From Tetradesmus obliquus (taxonomy: Eukaryota > Chlorophyta > Chlorophyceae > Sphaeropleales > Scenedesmaceae), in the NCBI GenBank assembly GCA_030272155.1, contig CP126193.1, positions 4,836,001 through 4,900,000 of the forward strand: a stretch of DNA of 64,000 bases, read 5' to 3'. A program made the translations under genes and the position numbers. The notes beneath the pieces were generated by a model, which was not told the origin of the DNA, did no database searches, and saw only the letters and a program-made list of their open reading frames with translations. This document shows positions 11,120 to 22,095 of this stretch, in pieces; positions within the stretch are counted from its first letter, which is position 1; every line of letters begins with the position of its first letter.

Positions 11120-12566
11120 GCCCAACATGATAACACATATGCACGCTGTGGCGCAGCTACTTTTGCAGCATGCAGCACATCCTCACCAGCAGGCCCACAG
11201 CAGCAGGCTGGGTTGTGCAAGCACTGAAGGAGCGACATGGCAGCACAGCCTGTGCTGCCGAGCATGCCCTGTAAGCCTTGTTGCTGCGCTCTAATTTTGC
11301 ACCGAATCTCCTGTTCTGCTGCAGCAGTTGGTGGGTGCTGGGGGTGGGATGTGGCTGCCGAGCTGCGCTGCAGGCGCTGAGGGCTGTTTGCCAGTTTGCC
11401 AGGCAGTTTTCCCCTGCCGGCTGGGAGTCAGCGACAGCGGTCAGCGAGCGTATGGATGGTGTCGTGGGCACATGCTGCGCAGTGCATGGCTGAATTGACG
11501 GAGAGCTTGACAACCTGGAACCTGATGGGATGCGGCGCGGCTGACTTTGGCCTGCTGCCCAGAGCGTTGCTTGGCTTGTATGTTATTGTCTACCTTTACA
11601 AACATCAGCGTGTGTGCTTGCAGCAGCAAACGGCATAGGCTGCAGTAGGTGCTTTGTACAGTAGTGCTTGCAGGGCTTGCTCTTGCCTGCAACCCTGCTT
11701 GTCTACTGTCGTTATGCACACGCATGCGCGTGTGTCAAGGGAAGCTTCCGCCTTGAAACTCATGGGGTTGGAGTGCCATGTTGTGCACTGGCACGCTCAC
11801 CATACGTTGAGCACATGGCAAAACGCTGACAGTCCAACTGTCAGCCAGCTGGGCTTAAAGTCGACAGGAACGTATGATGACTGGAACTCGGTATGTGCGC
11901 TTTGTGAAGCATGATAGTTGCAGTTGACTGTTATGTTGTATGCAATCGGCAACTTTCTTTAAATGTTATCCTGGTGCTGTACCAGATCAAAGTGTTCAGG
12001 CTGTGCCAAGAGCTACATCCTGGACTTTGGTACAATGACGGTGTGCTGGGTGTGGCAGTGATGCACGGGCGTCGTGTTGTGTATGGTGTGCTGGGGACTT
12101 CGCACGCCAAGAGCATCGTCATCATGGGCACCATGCCCATGATAGGAGACTGCCTTGCGAAGCACAGGAAGGTAGCATAACAGCCGCCATGCTATTGATA
12201 GTGGGAGAGCTTCTGCCTGCGTCCAGCGGGGTGATGTGAGGTGTGCACTTGCATTGCTCGTGAGTGCAGGTGGAAGGCATGTCAGCTTGTCCTGTGTTTG
12301 CTGATGCACGGGCACGTGGGCCATCACAACCCTATCCATTAATGCAGGCTTTTGCATATGTAAAGTGCATGTTTTTGTCAACGGATTGCCTGTGCTTGCC
12401 GTGCCCAGCAAACATCAGGAGCAGCAGGTGCACGTGCAGTGTGACATGACAGGCTCTGAATCTACCGTGTGCATATCTTTGACTGGTGCCGCAAACAATC
12501 GACGATTTGTTTATTCTTGATCGTAAATATGGTATTATTGATAAACTATTAGTGAAGATTCGTGCG
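11120..12566. other. Intergenic between MCU and the CBS gene
   Basis: This is the MCU 3' region followed by the promoter of the CBS-domain gene. The stretch from about 12480 to 12566 is noticeably AT-richer than its surroundings, as expected just upstream of a start. No other gene was recognised. Confidence 0.4.
11270..11274 (+). terminator. Possible poly(A) signal TGTAA after MCU
   Basis: TGTAA is the usual poly(A) signal of chlorophycean algae. This copy lies 151 bases past the MCU stop codon. A pentamer recurs by chance, so position is the only support. Confidence 0.45.
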
Positions 12567-13477
12567 ATGGACAACTTACAGCAGCTGTTGTCCGAGGCGA
12601 AGCTCAGCAGTCTGGTGGAGTCGCAAGAGATAGTCCTGTTAGAGCACAACCAAACCGTAGCTGACGCGCTCAAGGTGAGCGCCGATCAGCAGCAGTACCG
12701 CTATCAGTCATGCCAGATCAGCACCAACAGTAGCTGTTCTTCCGAGAGGCATGCTTGACGCAGCCGTGCCGTCTGCGCAGACCTTGGCACGCCACAACAT
12801 CCTTTCAGCTCCCTTGGTTGTGTCCCCCGGCCTCGAAGATGTGGAGAGTCTCTCTCCTGGGGAAAGTGCCCCGCAGCTGCTGGGTATGTGCTTCCACATG
12901 CTGCTGCTCTGCCAGCTCTGCCAGCTTTGAAAAGGCTAAAGACGAATATAAATGTTATGCACTTGTTTGCATGCCGTACAGCAATGCTGGTAGCAGGTTC
13001 TCTGTCACAGCGCTGCATGAGCTTCCCACCACAAGAGGTGTGCATGTTGGCATTTCTGTGGCGCTTTCTCCCTCCCACGCGGTCACCTGCCACTGCTGCT
13101 GCTGCTGGCCAGGCTGGCTGGATGTGAAGGACATCATCAAGGCATTCCTGGCATGTGAGCAGGGCAGCAGCAGCAGCAGTAGGAACAGCAGGAGCGTGTT
13201 GGTCTCTCAGTGCAACAGCATTTCACTCTCAGTGCAACAGCATTTCACGACAAGACATTAGCATCAGACAGCTGCAGAACATTGTCAGCTTTACAGCCTT
13301 GTCAGCAAGTGGTTCTGTCTGAGCACTATGAGCTCAACAAGCAGCAACACTTTGCTGCTGTCCACAGGAAATGCACATAGGCCTTGGCAAAGCAACTTCT
13401 CGGCAGCGCAGCTGTTTCATGTTTCGACATCTCCGCGCCGCAAAGGGGCCACTAGTGCAGCCAGTAAGTGCCCCAAC

Positions 13478-13516
<39 letters not shown>

Positions 13517-16500
13517 GCCGCAGTCCTGCACGAGCACAAGGGCCCTGTGCTGCCCGCCAACATGCTGGCGCTGATGACGGAGCTGGAGAAGCACGGGCCG
13601 GCCTTCGCGGCAAAGATGCTCATCACGGTGCTGGGTGAGCGCTGCCAGCGCAGGCAGAGAGAACACGACGACAGGGAAGGGCAGAAGCAGCAGCCTGGCA
13701 GCCGGGCGGGCAGAGTAGCTTTAATTAGAACAGCTGGGCGGGCTGCCTTGCATGCTTGCTAACATTGAGCGCAGTAAGTGTTAGCTGTTGCGGCAGATAC
13801 ATGCTGCGTGCTCGTCTCAGCAGTGGTGCAGCTGCATTCTGTTGCAGCTTGTTTCTGTTGCTTGTTTCTGAGGTGTGCGTGCTGGCCGTGTGCTGCTGTG
13901 CAGGCAGTGAAGACAGGGGACTGGTGTACCAGACAGACACAGACGCATCTGTGCTCACAGCAATCAGGTGCGGGCAGCAGCGGCCATGACCAGCAGCAGC
14001 GGCAGCAGCAGCAGGAGCGCAGATGCATGCGGCAAGGTGTTCCAGGAGCCAGCTGTCACAGCAGTGGCTGCATCTGTATATAGTTGAGTGGTGTGGGCAG
14101 TGTTGCTGGCCCCGTCTGCCGCTAAGATGTGCTGCAGCACTCATAATGCCACTTCAACATCTTCATGCAGCAACCTCACAGGATGGGCTTCCTGCAAGCT
14201 AGCCGTTGTGGCTGAAACGCAGTTCTGCTTCAACCACATGCTTCCCTGCTGCTGGTGTCGCTGCTGCTGCTGCTGCTGCTCACCTGCCTGCCTTGCTGCA
14301 TCCCGCAGGGACATGTTCCTGGGTCAGCGTGATGGGGGCCGGCTGGTGCACCGCCTGGCCATCTTTGATGCGCACGGCGACATCACACACATTGTGTCAC
14401 ATGTGGACGTGCTCAGGTGGGCGCCCCAGGGCATTCCTGCAGCTGCTGCCAGCCAGCCAGCCTGGCAAACCTGCATGTACAGTGAGTTCTATCCTAGCAC
14501 GTGCAGCTAGTCCAAAGTCAAAGCAACTGTGCACAGCTTGTCCTGCTGCCAAAGTTGCAGCACCACCTGCCTGCACCACCCGCAGCCTGCCTGCCCCCAT
14601 GCTGCTGTCTGCTTTCTCTGTTCTCCTGTGCATGCCCAACCACAAACCACGCGGCCGAGTACAGAAACACTCTCTAATCTTCGTATGCTGCTGCCCCATC
14701 ATTAATGCACCCGCAGGTTCCTGCTGAAGCACCAGCAGCACCTGGGCCCCGCAGCAGGCCAGTCGCTGCAGCAGCTGGGCCTGCTGGGTGCTGAGCGCAC
14801 GGGAGCACTAGTGCTGCTGGAGCCTGCCACACCCACACTGCTGGCCTATGAGAAGCTGGCGGCTGCTGGCGTGACGGGTGCCCCTGTGCTCAGCAGCGAT
14901 GGCCAGATCATTGCCAACCTGAGCGCGTCAGACATCAGGTGGGAGGGGGCCAAGGGGTGTGGTGTGATGCTTGCTGTCCACCTTTTGTCTGTATCGTATG
15001 TGCTGATGTGATGCAATAGCCAGATCATTGCCAACCTGAGCGCGTCAGACATCAGGTGGGTGGGGGCCAAGGGGTGTGATGTGATGCTTGCTGTCCACCT
15101 TTTGTCTGTATCGTATGTGCTGATGTGATGCAATAGCCAGATCATTGCCAACCTGAGCGCGTCAGACATCGGTGGGTGGGGGCCAAGGGGTGTGATGTGA
15201 TGCTTGCTGTCCACCTTTTGTCTGTATCGTATGTGCTGATGTGATGCAATAGCCAGATCATTGCCAACCTGAGCGCGTCAGACATCAGGTGGGTGGGGGC
15301 CAAGGGGTGTGGTGTGATGCTTGCTGTCCACCTTTTGTCTGTATCGTATGTGCTGATGTGATGCAATAGCCAGATCATTGCCAACCTGAGCGCGTCAGAC
15401 ATCAGGTGGGAGGGGGCCAAGGGGTGTGGTGTGATGCTTGCTGTCTGCCTTTTGTTAGTGTCATATTTGCTGATGTGATGCAACAGCCAGGTCATTGCCA
15501 ACCTGAGCGCGTCAGACATCAGAATGGTGGGTTTTGTAGCAGCTGACAGTGTGAGGGAATGCTTGCCTAGTTTTGTGCTTCATGTCCTGATGGGAGATAA
15601 CAGCCAGATCATGCAGATGGCATGCATGTTTCATACCGCGCAAACTATCAGCCTCTACTTGACTCTGCCTTGTTGCGTATATGCACGGTTGCCCACCTGC
15701 AGGGGCATCCAGACAGACCACTTTGGTGAGTGTGCTAAGCGCAGCTTGCTGTACAGCCATCCCGGCATCGTGCAACATCTTGTGCTGCTGGAGATTGCAG
15801 CAAACAGTTGGGCATGCTCATGACATGCTGGCATTGCATGACTCATTTATGGTAAAAAGCCTGTTTGTTATGGCTGCGGCTGGAGCATGAGGCTGGCATC
15901 CTGACACAGAGTGTGCTGTATGCAACGACATGTCAAATTGCCAACATGCATGCTGTGAAGCACAGCTGCAGCCATCAACTCAACCCACATGCAAGGGCAC
16001 TGACATCTGCTCGGTCTGTCTATCTGCAGGCGTACTGGCGCTGCCAGTGGCGGAGTTCCTGGCTGTGAAGCACGGCACAAGCTACCTCGGCTACTCGCAG
16101 CACAGCAGCAAGGGCGCAGCACACCCCTTCTTTGCCTCACGACTGCACAAGCACGAGCAGCAACCCATGCGGACCACAGGCGCCGACGCAGCAGATGCGG
16201 CAGACGCAGAGCAGGCTGCATCAGATGGTGCTGCTGCTGCTGCTCCTGCTGCGGCAGCTGGTGGGGCGGAGAGTTTGGCGCGCACTGGCAGCGGCGCAGC
16301 GCCGGGCAGTGGCCGCAAGCAGCCGCCGCATTCTCCAAAGGGCAAGGACCTGGGGGCGAGTGAGGACGTGCCGCTGATCACTTGCAGCAGCTCCGCAACG
16401 CTGCTTGAGGTGGGTGCAGGGTTCGAGGTTTATCGGATGTGCTTGTGTTTGTATGTAGTGTGGCTGTTGTTGTGCCGTGCTTTGGCGGGTCTCTGTTTGT

Positions 16501-16742
16501 GACAGCTGCGCTTGTCGAAGGGGAAAGTTGGCTAGCCGGATGTAGCTCTGCTACACGTTCCTGCCGGCTTGTTACAGTGCAATGCACTCGAAACTGCCAT
16601 AATCACACAACAGGGATTGTTGTACAGCTCATGCTCCATCCTAACGTGGCATGCATGACTCCGCCCTGAGCTGCCCAGCTGTACTGTGCTGTAAAATGTT
16701 CCTTGCCTGCCTGCCTGCCTGGCTGCCTGGCTGCCTGCCCGG

Positions 16743-16773
<31 letters not shown>

Positions 16774-16818
16774 GCTGCCTGCCTGCCTGGCTGCCTGCCT
16801 GGCTGCCTGCCTGCCTGG

Positions 16819-16849
<31 letters not shown>

Positions 16850-17873
16850 GCTGCCTGCCTGGCTGCCTGCCTGGCTGCCTGCCTGCCTGCCTGGCTGGCT
16901 GCCTGCCTGCCTGCCTGCCCGGCTGCCTGCCTGCCTGTCTGCCTGGCTGCCTGGCTGCCTGGCTGCCTGCCTGCCTGGCTGCCTGCCTGCCTGGCTGCCT
17001 GCCTGGCTGGCTGCCTGCCTGCCTGGCTGCCTGCCTGCCTGCCCGGCTGCCTGCCTGCCTGTCTGCCTGGCTGCCTGGCTGCCTGCCTGCCTGGCTGCCT
17101 GCCTGCCTGTCTGCCTGCCTGGCTGCCTGCCTGCCTGGCTGCCTGCCTGGCTGCCTGCCTGGCTGCCTGCCTGGCTGCCTGCCTGCCTGCCTGCCTGCCT
17201 GGCTGCCTGCCTGCCCGGCTGCCTGCCTGGCTGCCTGCCTGCCTGGCTGCCTGCCTGGCTGCCTGCCTGCCTGCCTGGCTGCCTGCCTGCCTGCCTGCCT
17301 GGCTGCCTGCCTGCCTGGCTGCATGCCTGGCTGCATGCCTGCCTGCCTGGCTGCCTGCCTGCCTGGCTGCCTGCCTGGCTGCATGCCTGGCTGCCTGCCT
17401 GGCTGCCTGCCTGGCTGCCTGCCTGGCTGCATGCCTGCCTGCCTGGCTGCCTGCCTGCCTGGCTGCCTGCCTGGCTGCATGCCTGGCTGCCTGCCTGGCT
17501 GCCTGCCTGGCTGCCTGCCTGGCTGCCTGCCTGCCTGCCCGGCTGCCTGCCTGCCTTGCTCCTGTGCTGCGTTTGCAACCATGCATCTACTGTATACTTC
17601 GTCTTTCTGCATCCGCAGGTGCTGCAGGTCATGTGCGACAATGTGGTGCACCGCGTGTACGTGGTGGAGAAAGGCGCCAAGCCACATGAGGTGGTGGGAG
17701 TGGTCACACCCACTGACATTCTGGCCCTGGTGGCTGGCTTAGGCAGCTGGGACAAGGCTGAAGGGGCCATGGCCAGCAAGCGCGCCGGTGGTGGCAGCAG
17801 CAGGCAAGAGGAGGGAAAGAAGCCTAAGGTGGATGAGGCAGAGGCAGCAGCAGATGAGGCGGCAGCCAGCTGA
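12567..17873 (+). CDS. Four-CBS-domain SNF4/AMPK-gamma-like protein
   Basis: Ten exons (12567-12674, 12781-12883, 13113-13154, 13524-13634, 13904-13967, 14309-14416, 14717-14938, 15703-15725, 16030-16409, 17619-17873) join in phase to 471 residues. CBS motifs recur four times: ADALKTLARHNILSAPLVV plus WLDVKDIIKAFL; SVLTAIRDMFLG plus THIVSHVDVLRFLL; YEKLAAAGVTGAPVLS plus NLSASDIRGIQ; and VLQVMCDNVVHRVYVV plus VGVVTPTDILALV. Each ends in the S/T-x-x-D-I/V nucleotide-site pattern. Two Bateman modules of this kind bind adenine nucleotides in AMPK-gamma/SNF4 and occur in plant CBSX-type proteins. There is an Ala/Gly/Ser-rich insert before the fourth CBS and a basic/acidic tail. Intron 7 holds a 117-bp splice-junction array and intron 9 an 850-bp GCCT repeat. 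The start is the first ATG in the open frame; the substrate or partner kinase is unknown. Confidence 0.88.
14904..15525 (+). repeat. 117-bp tandem array carrying exon-7 tail and donor
   Basis: Six copies begin at 14904, 15021, 15138, 15254, 15371 and 15488 (steps of 116-117 bp). Each unit holds the last 12 codons of CBS-gene exon 7 (QIIANLSASDIR) and, in the first five, the GT donor region and about 80 bp of intron sequence. The first copy is the real exon end. The third has lost a base at the junction, and the sixth lacks the GT after CAG. The preceding AG in each unit could serve as an acceptor for an in-frame 36-nt mini-exon. Confidence 0.95.
16702..17556. repeat. 850-bp GCCT/GGCT tetranucleotide repeat
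   Basis: An almost pure array of CTGC and CTGG tetramers fills most of intron 9 of the CBS gene. Because the unit is four bases, it reads through as a 12-base cycle with no stop. That creates spurious open frames of over 300 codons on both strands. Confidence 0.97.
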
Positions 17874-18622
17874 TGGAGTGATCTGTAGGCGGGCTGGGAA
17901 CAGGGCGACTTGTGGTATCTGTGGCTGTGCTATGCAAAGGGCAATTTTCCCTTGAAGCTGTTTGTTCGGGTTCAGAGGTGGTGTGTGAAGGGATGCTGGG
18001 GGAATGGAGGTGCTAGTGGTGATGACGCAGTACAGCTGGCAGCTGAAGCTGGCTAGCCAGAGCGCATGCATTCTCAGACTGCACATTCTGTCGCTGTCAG
18101 CAGACATGGGGGTTGCAGGTCGCCAGCAGGTCAGATGCACGCATTGGGTGGCAGTTTGCAGGCGGCGTCGTTGGTTGGCGTTCCAGATGCACTTTGCAGC
18201 TTCATAGTTTGTGGGCTGCCTTGTACCATAGTTGACTGTGATGCACACGTGATGTCACTTGTGAGGCTTGCAGCTTTCACGGTTTTCTGCGTTAGCCAGC
18301 AGGCAGGGAACCTGGCAGAGTGTGGGTCCTAGCATCTGGCACCTCAGTGCAGTACGTCCTGAGACTTGACTTGGACATCCTTCATCGCGCAAGTTGGACA
18401 ACCCATTTTTGTAACGAAGCAAAAAGAATTTCACCTCATCATCATCATCATCATGTTACCATTTAAGCCATAGCAACGTCGCCATCGGCCACGCGCCCCA
18501 CAGGAGCGGCTGAAAGAACAGGCGAAGGGGGAAGGGGAAAAAATTACCTCAACATACCAGCTGGATGCAGCCAACTAGCCTGAGGCGTGGCAGCATGCAA
18601 ACGCTCAAAATCCCCGCACAAT
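17874..18622. other. Convergent 3' region
   Basis: This lies between the stop codons of the rightward CBS gene and the leftward RimM gene, so it should contain both 3' UTRs. A short CAT run (about 18436-18454) is present. No gene was seen. Confidence 0.5.
18410..18414 (+). terminator. Possible poly(A) signal TGTAA after the CBS gene
   Basis: TGTAA lies 537 bases after the CBS-gene stop, preceded by a T run. It is the only good match I noticed in this convergent region. Confidence 0.4.
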
Positions 18623-21133
18623 CTACTGCTGCTCCTGCTGCTGCTGCTGCCGCTGCAGCAGCTGCCGTCGCAGCTGCGCCTGCTGCTCCGGCGTGTACGG
18701 GCGCCGCAGCTTCTTGGCACTGGCGGTTTCCATCAAGCCCTCAGGCAAACTCAGCAGCAGCTGCCCTGCTGCCACGTCAACAGTTGGCACCATATCTTCT
18801 ACGAATGGCACAAGGATGCTGCGGTAGCGTGACTGCTGGATGTCTGACTCATCAGGCGCCAGCCGCACCCGCAGCAGGCTGTAGCTGCTGGTGCTGTCGT
18901 ACACCTGCCAGGGGAGAAGGGGGAGCCATGCAGGGAAACGGCAGGAGTAACAGTGTGAGAGCATGCTCAGCTGCAGTAGGCTGCAATGTGTTAAAAGCAG
19001 CGTCTATGCCTCGCACACACAGCATCAGCAGTACACATACTGCCTAAGCGGCACGTTGCTGTGCACGACTGCCAGTGCACCACACACATGATCATATAGC
19101 GTGCAAGGCGCCAGCCTCCCACACGAACAATCTGATCTGGTCACCCGCCGCACCTCAGTCACGATGCCCAGCAGCTCCGCGCTGCCCTGCTGCAGCGCCT
19201 TGAGCCCCACCAGGTCGGTGATGAAGAACTCGTCACGGCCCCGCGGTGACGACTCGCGGTCACACAGCGCCAGCAGCAGCTTGCTGCCAGCCAGCAGCTC
19301 AGCCTGCAGCAGCAGCAGCAGCAGCAAATCAGGGAAGTGGTGATGACAGACGGTAGCGGGAAGAGGGATAACAGTGTAGCAGGAGCGAGGTGCAGCATTT
19401 GCCGGCAATAAACTGCAGCAGCGGAGCCCCAGCAAGCAGTTACATGATGCAGCTGGCTGAAAGCCAGCCAGATGCTGCTGCGCTGTGATGCACACTACTG
19501 GCATCCTCATCATCAGCTGCCGCCGGCTCACCTGGTCTCTATTTGCCACCTCCCGGAATTTCACTGCCCACTCAGCACGCCTGTCCTTGGATGCCGGCCG
19601 CGCCACCCTGCCAGACTCGACTATGAGCCGCTGAAGCATCTGGCTGCTGCTGCTGCTGCCAGCAGCTGCACCAGTTCCTCTGCCAGTTCCAGCCTGCAGC
19701 CACAGCCTGCAGGCAGCAGCAGCAGCAGTGATGTATTGTTATTTATCAAGTGGAGTGCGTTTCACACGCGTTTCGCCGCATCAGGGGCGTGTGTGAGTGC
19801 CTGAGTGGGCAGCTGGTTGTCTGTTGTGCAGGTGTTGTGCCTGATTGCCTGCATTGCTACAGCAGTGCTAAGCAAACAGCGGCGCGACGGCCGGGGTCAC
19901 AGCTGCTGCCGCCTGCTGCACTTCCACATTGCCTTTCAATGCACGCACAGCATGGCACAGGCGTCCGCTGCCGGCACAGCTGCTGCAGGCTTCCATGCCG
20001 CGCTGCTGCCGCCGCCTGCTGCTGCAGCTGCTGCTGCTGCTGCTGCTGACCACAGCTGCTGACAGCTGTCTGTACATCCATGCTGTGCAATAACCAGCCA
20101 ATCGACCAGCCAGCAAGCCAGCCAATCAGCCAGCAGCCGGCCAGCCAGCCAGGCATTAATTCTAGCCGCGTCCGCACCTCCGGTTTGGTGTGCCGAGCCG
20201 CTTCCGTGGCTCGTCCGTGGTGAGCTGCACCTTGACCTCGCCCCGGATGCCATGAGCACGAGAGATGACGCCCACCTCCACAAAGTCGTCCTGCGGGTGG
20301 GTGGGGTGGGGGTGGTGGGGGGGTGGGGGGGATGCAGGGCGGTCAAACAGTAGCAGGCAAATGATACAGCAACCAGGGGTGGGGTGATAACAGCGGGAGT
20401 TTGTGTTTGGCTGGCTGCCAGGCAGGTGAGTGGAGGATGCAGGCCCAATGGTAGCGGCACTGGAATACATGCACGGGAGCTAGGTGCACACCAGAAGTGC
20501 GATGGTGCTGGGGTGTCTATCAAATGTGTGTCAGGTTGGGTGATACAGCGTTGGTTTGCAGTCATAAGTAGTGCGCGGCAGGCAGCCTGGGCTGACAGCG
20601 CTGGCTGCATGGCTGCTGCTGCGGACACATGCTGCTGTGAACACATGCTGCTGCAGAACACTAACGTGATTGACAATCAGCGACACACGAATGCGCAGCT
20701 CTGGCTCACCGGCGTGAACTGTATGCTGGTCTGCCCTCCAGGTATCTTTGCCACTTTGCTGACTGGCTCCTCCTCTTCCTCTTCTTCTTCCTCTTCGTCA
20801 TCCTCATCTTCACCTTCCTCAAACTCGCCCTCTTCAATATCTTCCCACTCCTCATCTCCTTGTCCATACTCATCCTCCTCCTTTTCATCTTCATCTAAAG
20901 CATTTGCTGCTGGCTCTGTTGGCTGCTGCTGTTTTCCCGGCGGGGGCTCATTCTGCTGCCGCTTTCCCGCCCACACAACTCCAGCATACTGCCGCCTGGC
21001 TGCTGCTGGGTGGTTGGATGATAGGGCTGCTGAATTCAGTATGTTGTGACAGCTGAAACCTAGCTGCGGGTTGACATGATGTCTGCTACAAAGGGACCAG
21101 GCATGCTGTATGCTGCTGCTGACGCTGCTGCTG

Positions 21134-21165
<32 letters not shown>

Positions 21166-21225
21166 ATTCCTGCTGCTTGCGCGCCCGCCATGCCGTATCC
21201 GGCTATTGAGGCGTTGTTGCAACAT
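18623..21225 (-). CDS. rimM: Ribosome maturation factor RimM, plastid type
   Basis: Five minus-strand exons (21225-20710, 20290-20178, 19706-19532, 19303-19154, 18904-18623) give 411 residues in phase. RimM binds ribosomal protein S19 and helps mature the 30S head; here it probably serves plastid ribosomes. Residues 1-60 are basic and Ser-rich, like a transit peptide. A very acidic stretch of Glu/Asp follows (about 115-155). The RimM N-domain begins with FVEVGVISRAHGIRGEVKV, then the linker ending LWLQ, then EWAVKFREVANRDQAELLAG. The PRC-barrel part includes DEFFITDLVGLKAL, YDSTSSYSLLRV and ILVPFVEDMVPTVDV, the family's usual end. The exon-3 acceptor was set by phase and by the LWLQ match. 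Bacterial RimM is about 180 residues, so the extra length is the targeting and acidic extension and a Gln-rich tail. Confidence 0.92.
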
Positions 21226-22095
21226 AACTGAAGGCCTAAACTTACGAGTGAACGATACAGCAAAAATGTTTTGCCTTGACTGCGATGACAACTGTTCAAA
21301 CCTTACATGTACAAGCAACCACTGGCTTCATCTACTCGTTACTTGCGATAAGACTTTTAAATGACTCTGGATGCGTGCATGAATATTGTCGCACTGCTGC
21401 TCCCAGACACTGCGACCACAAAGTGACATGCCGCGTCACACCAGAGACAAGTGCCAAGCAAGTAGCAACCCAAGCGTTTTGCACGAGTGTTTGTGATGAA
21501 TGCTTGTACTTGGGAGGTTGTAACGCAGCAAAGAAAGACAGGTTGGCTAGCACCTCGGGCAGTACCTGCTGCTTGACCATAGTCAAGCCAGATTCCTTCG
21601 TGTAGTCCTCAAAACGTATTTTCAATAGTCAAGAATAGTTGGTGGAAGTTTGAACTCACGTAGGTAAGCTTTCATGCCTGGCGTACCACCTTCGCACCTG
21701 CTGGTTATACAGCAGCGACACCTCCAAGCATGCAGCTGCTTCAGCGCTATGAGAAATACTGAACTTATTGCAGCCAACATGTTCATCAATGCAGTCCTTA
21801 CTTTGCAGCCATGCGCCTGGCAAACACTTTTTGCTGCAGGACAAACACATGACTGATGTACCTTGCATTTGCATTTTCGCCATGCATGGGTTCGCAGATT
21901 CCTTGTTCATTATTAAACTTGTTATAGGAGCAAGGATAACCTCATTCTTAAGCAGCTGGGCGTCCAGAAGTGCAGTGAGGCCAATCTATCCAAGGCTGGC
22001 TGCTGCGGCACAATCACAGTGTGGTGTGCAGGAGTAGCCAGCCTTGCTAGCAGCAGGGGCAGCAGCTGCAGGCCCTCATTACAGTCAACCAAACC
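21226..22095. other. Divergent region with AT-richer segment
   Basis: This lies between the RimM start (leftward) and the phosphoesterase start (rightward). About 21230-21950 is AT-richer than the rest of the window. A 97-codon minus-strand open frame near 21332-21625 lacks an ATG and resembles nothing I know. Promoters for both genes are expected; no clear TATA element was found. Confidence 0.4.

Noticed and set aside
16532-17779. Open frames of 327-415 codons on both strands (Gln-Ala-Gly-Arg or Ala-Cys-Leu-Pro repeats)
   Set aside because: They come from the stop-free tetranucleotide array in an intron of the CBS gene and occur in several frames at once.
21332-21625. 97-codon minus-strand frame in AT-richer DNA upstream of RimM
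   Set aside because: It has no ATG start and no clear exon partners, and nothing in it matches a known family.
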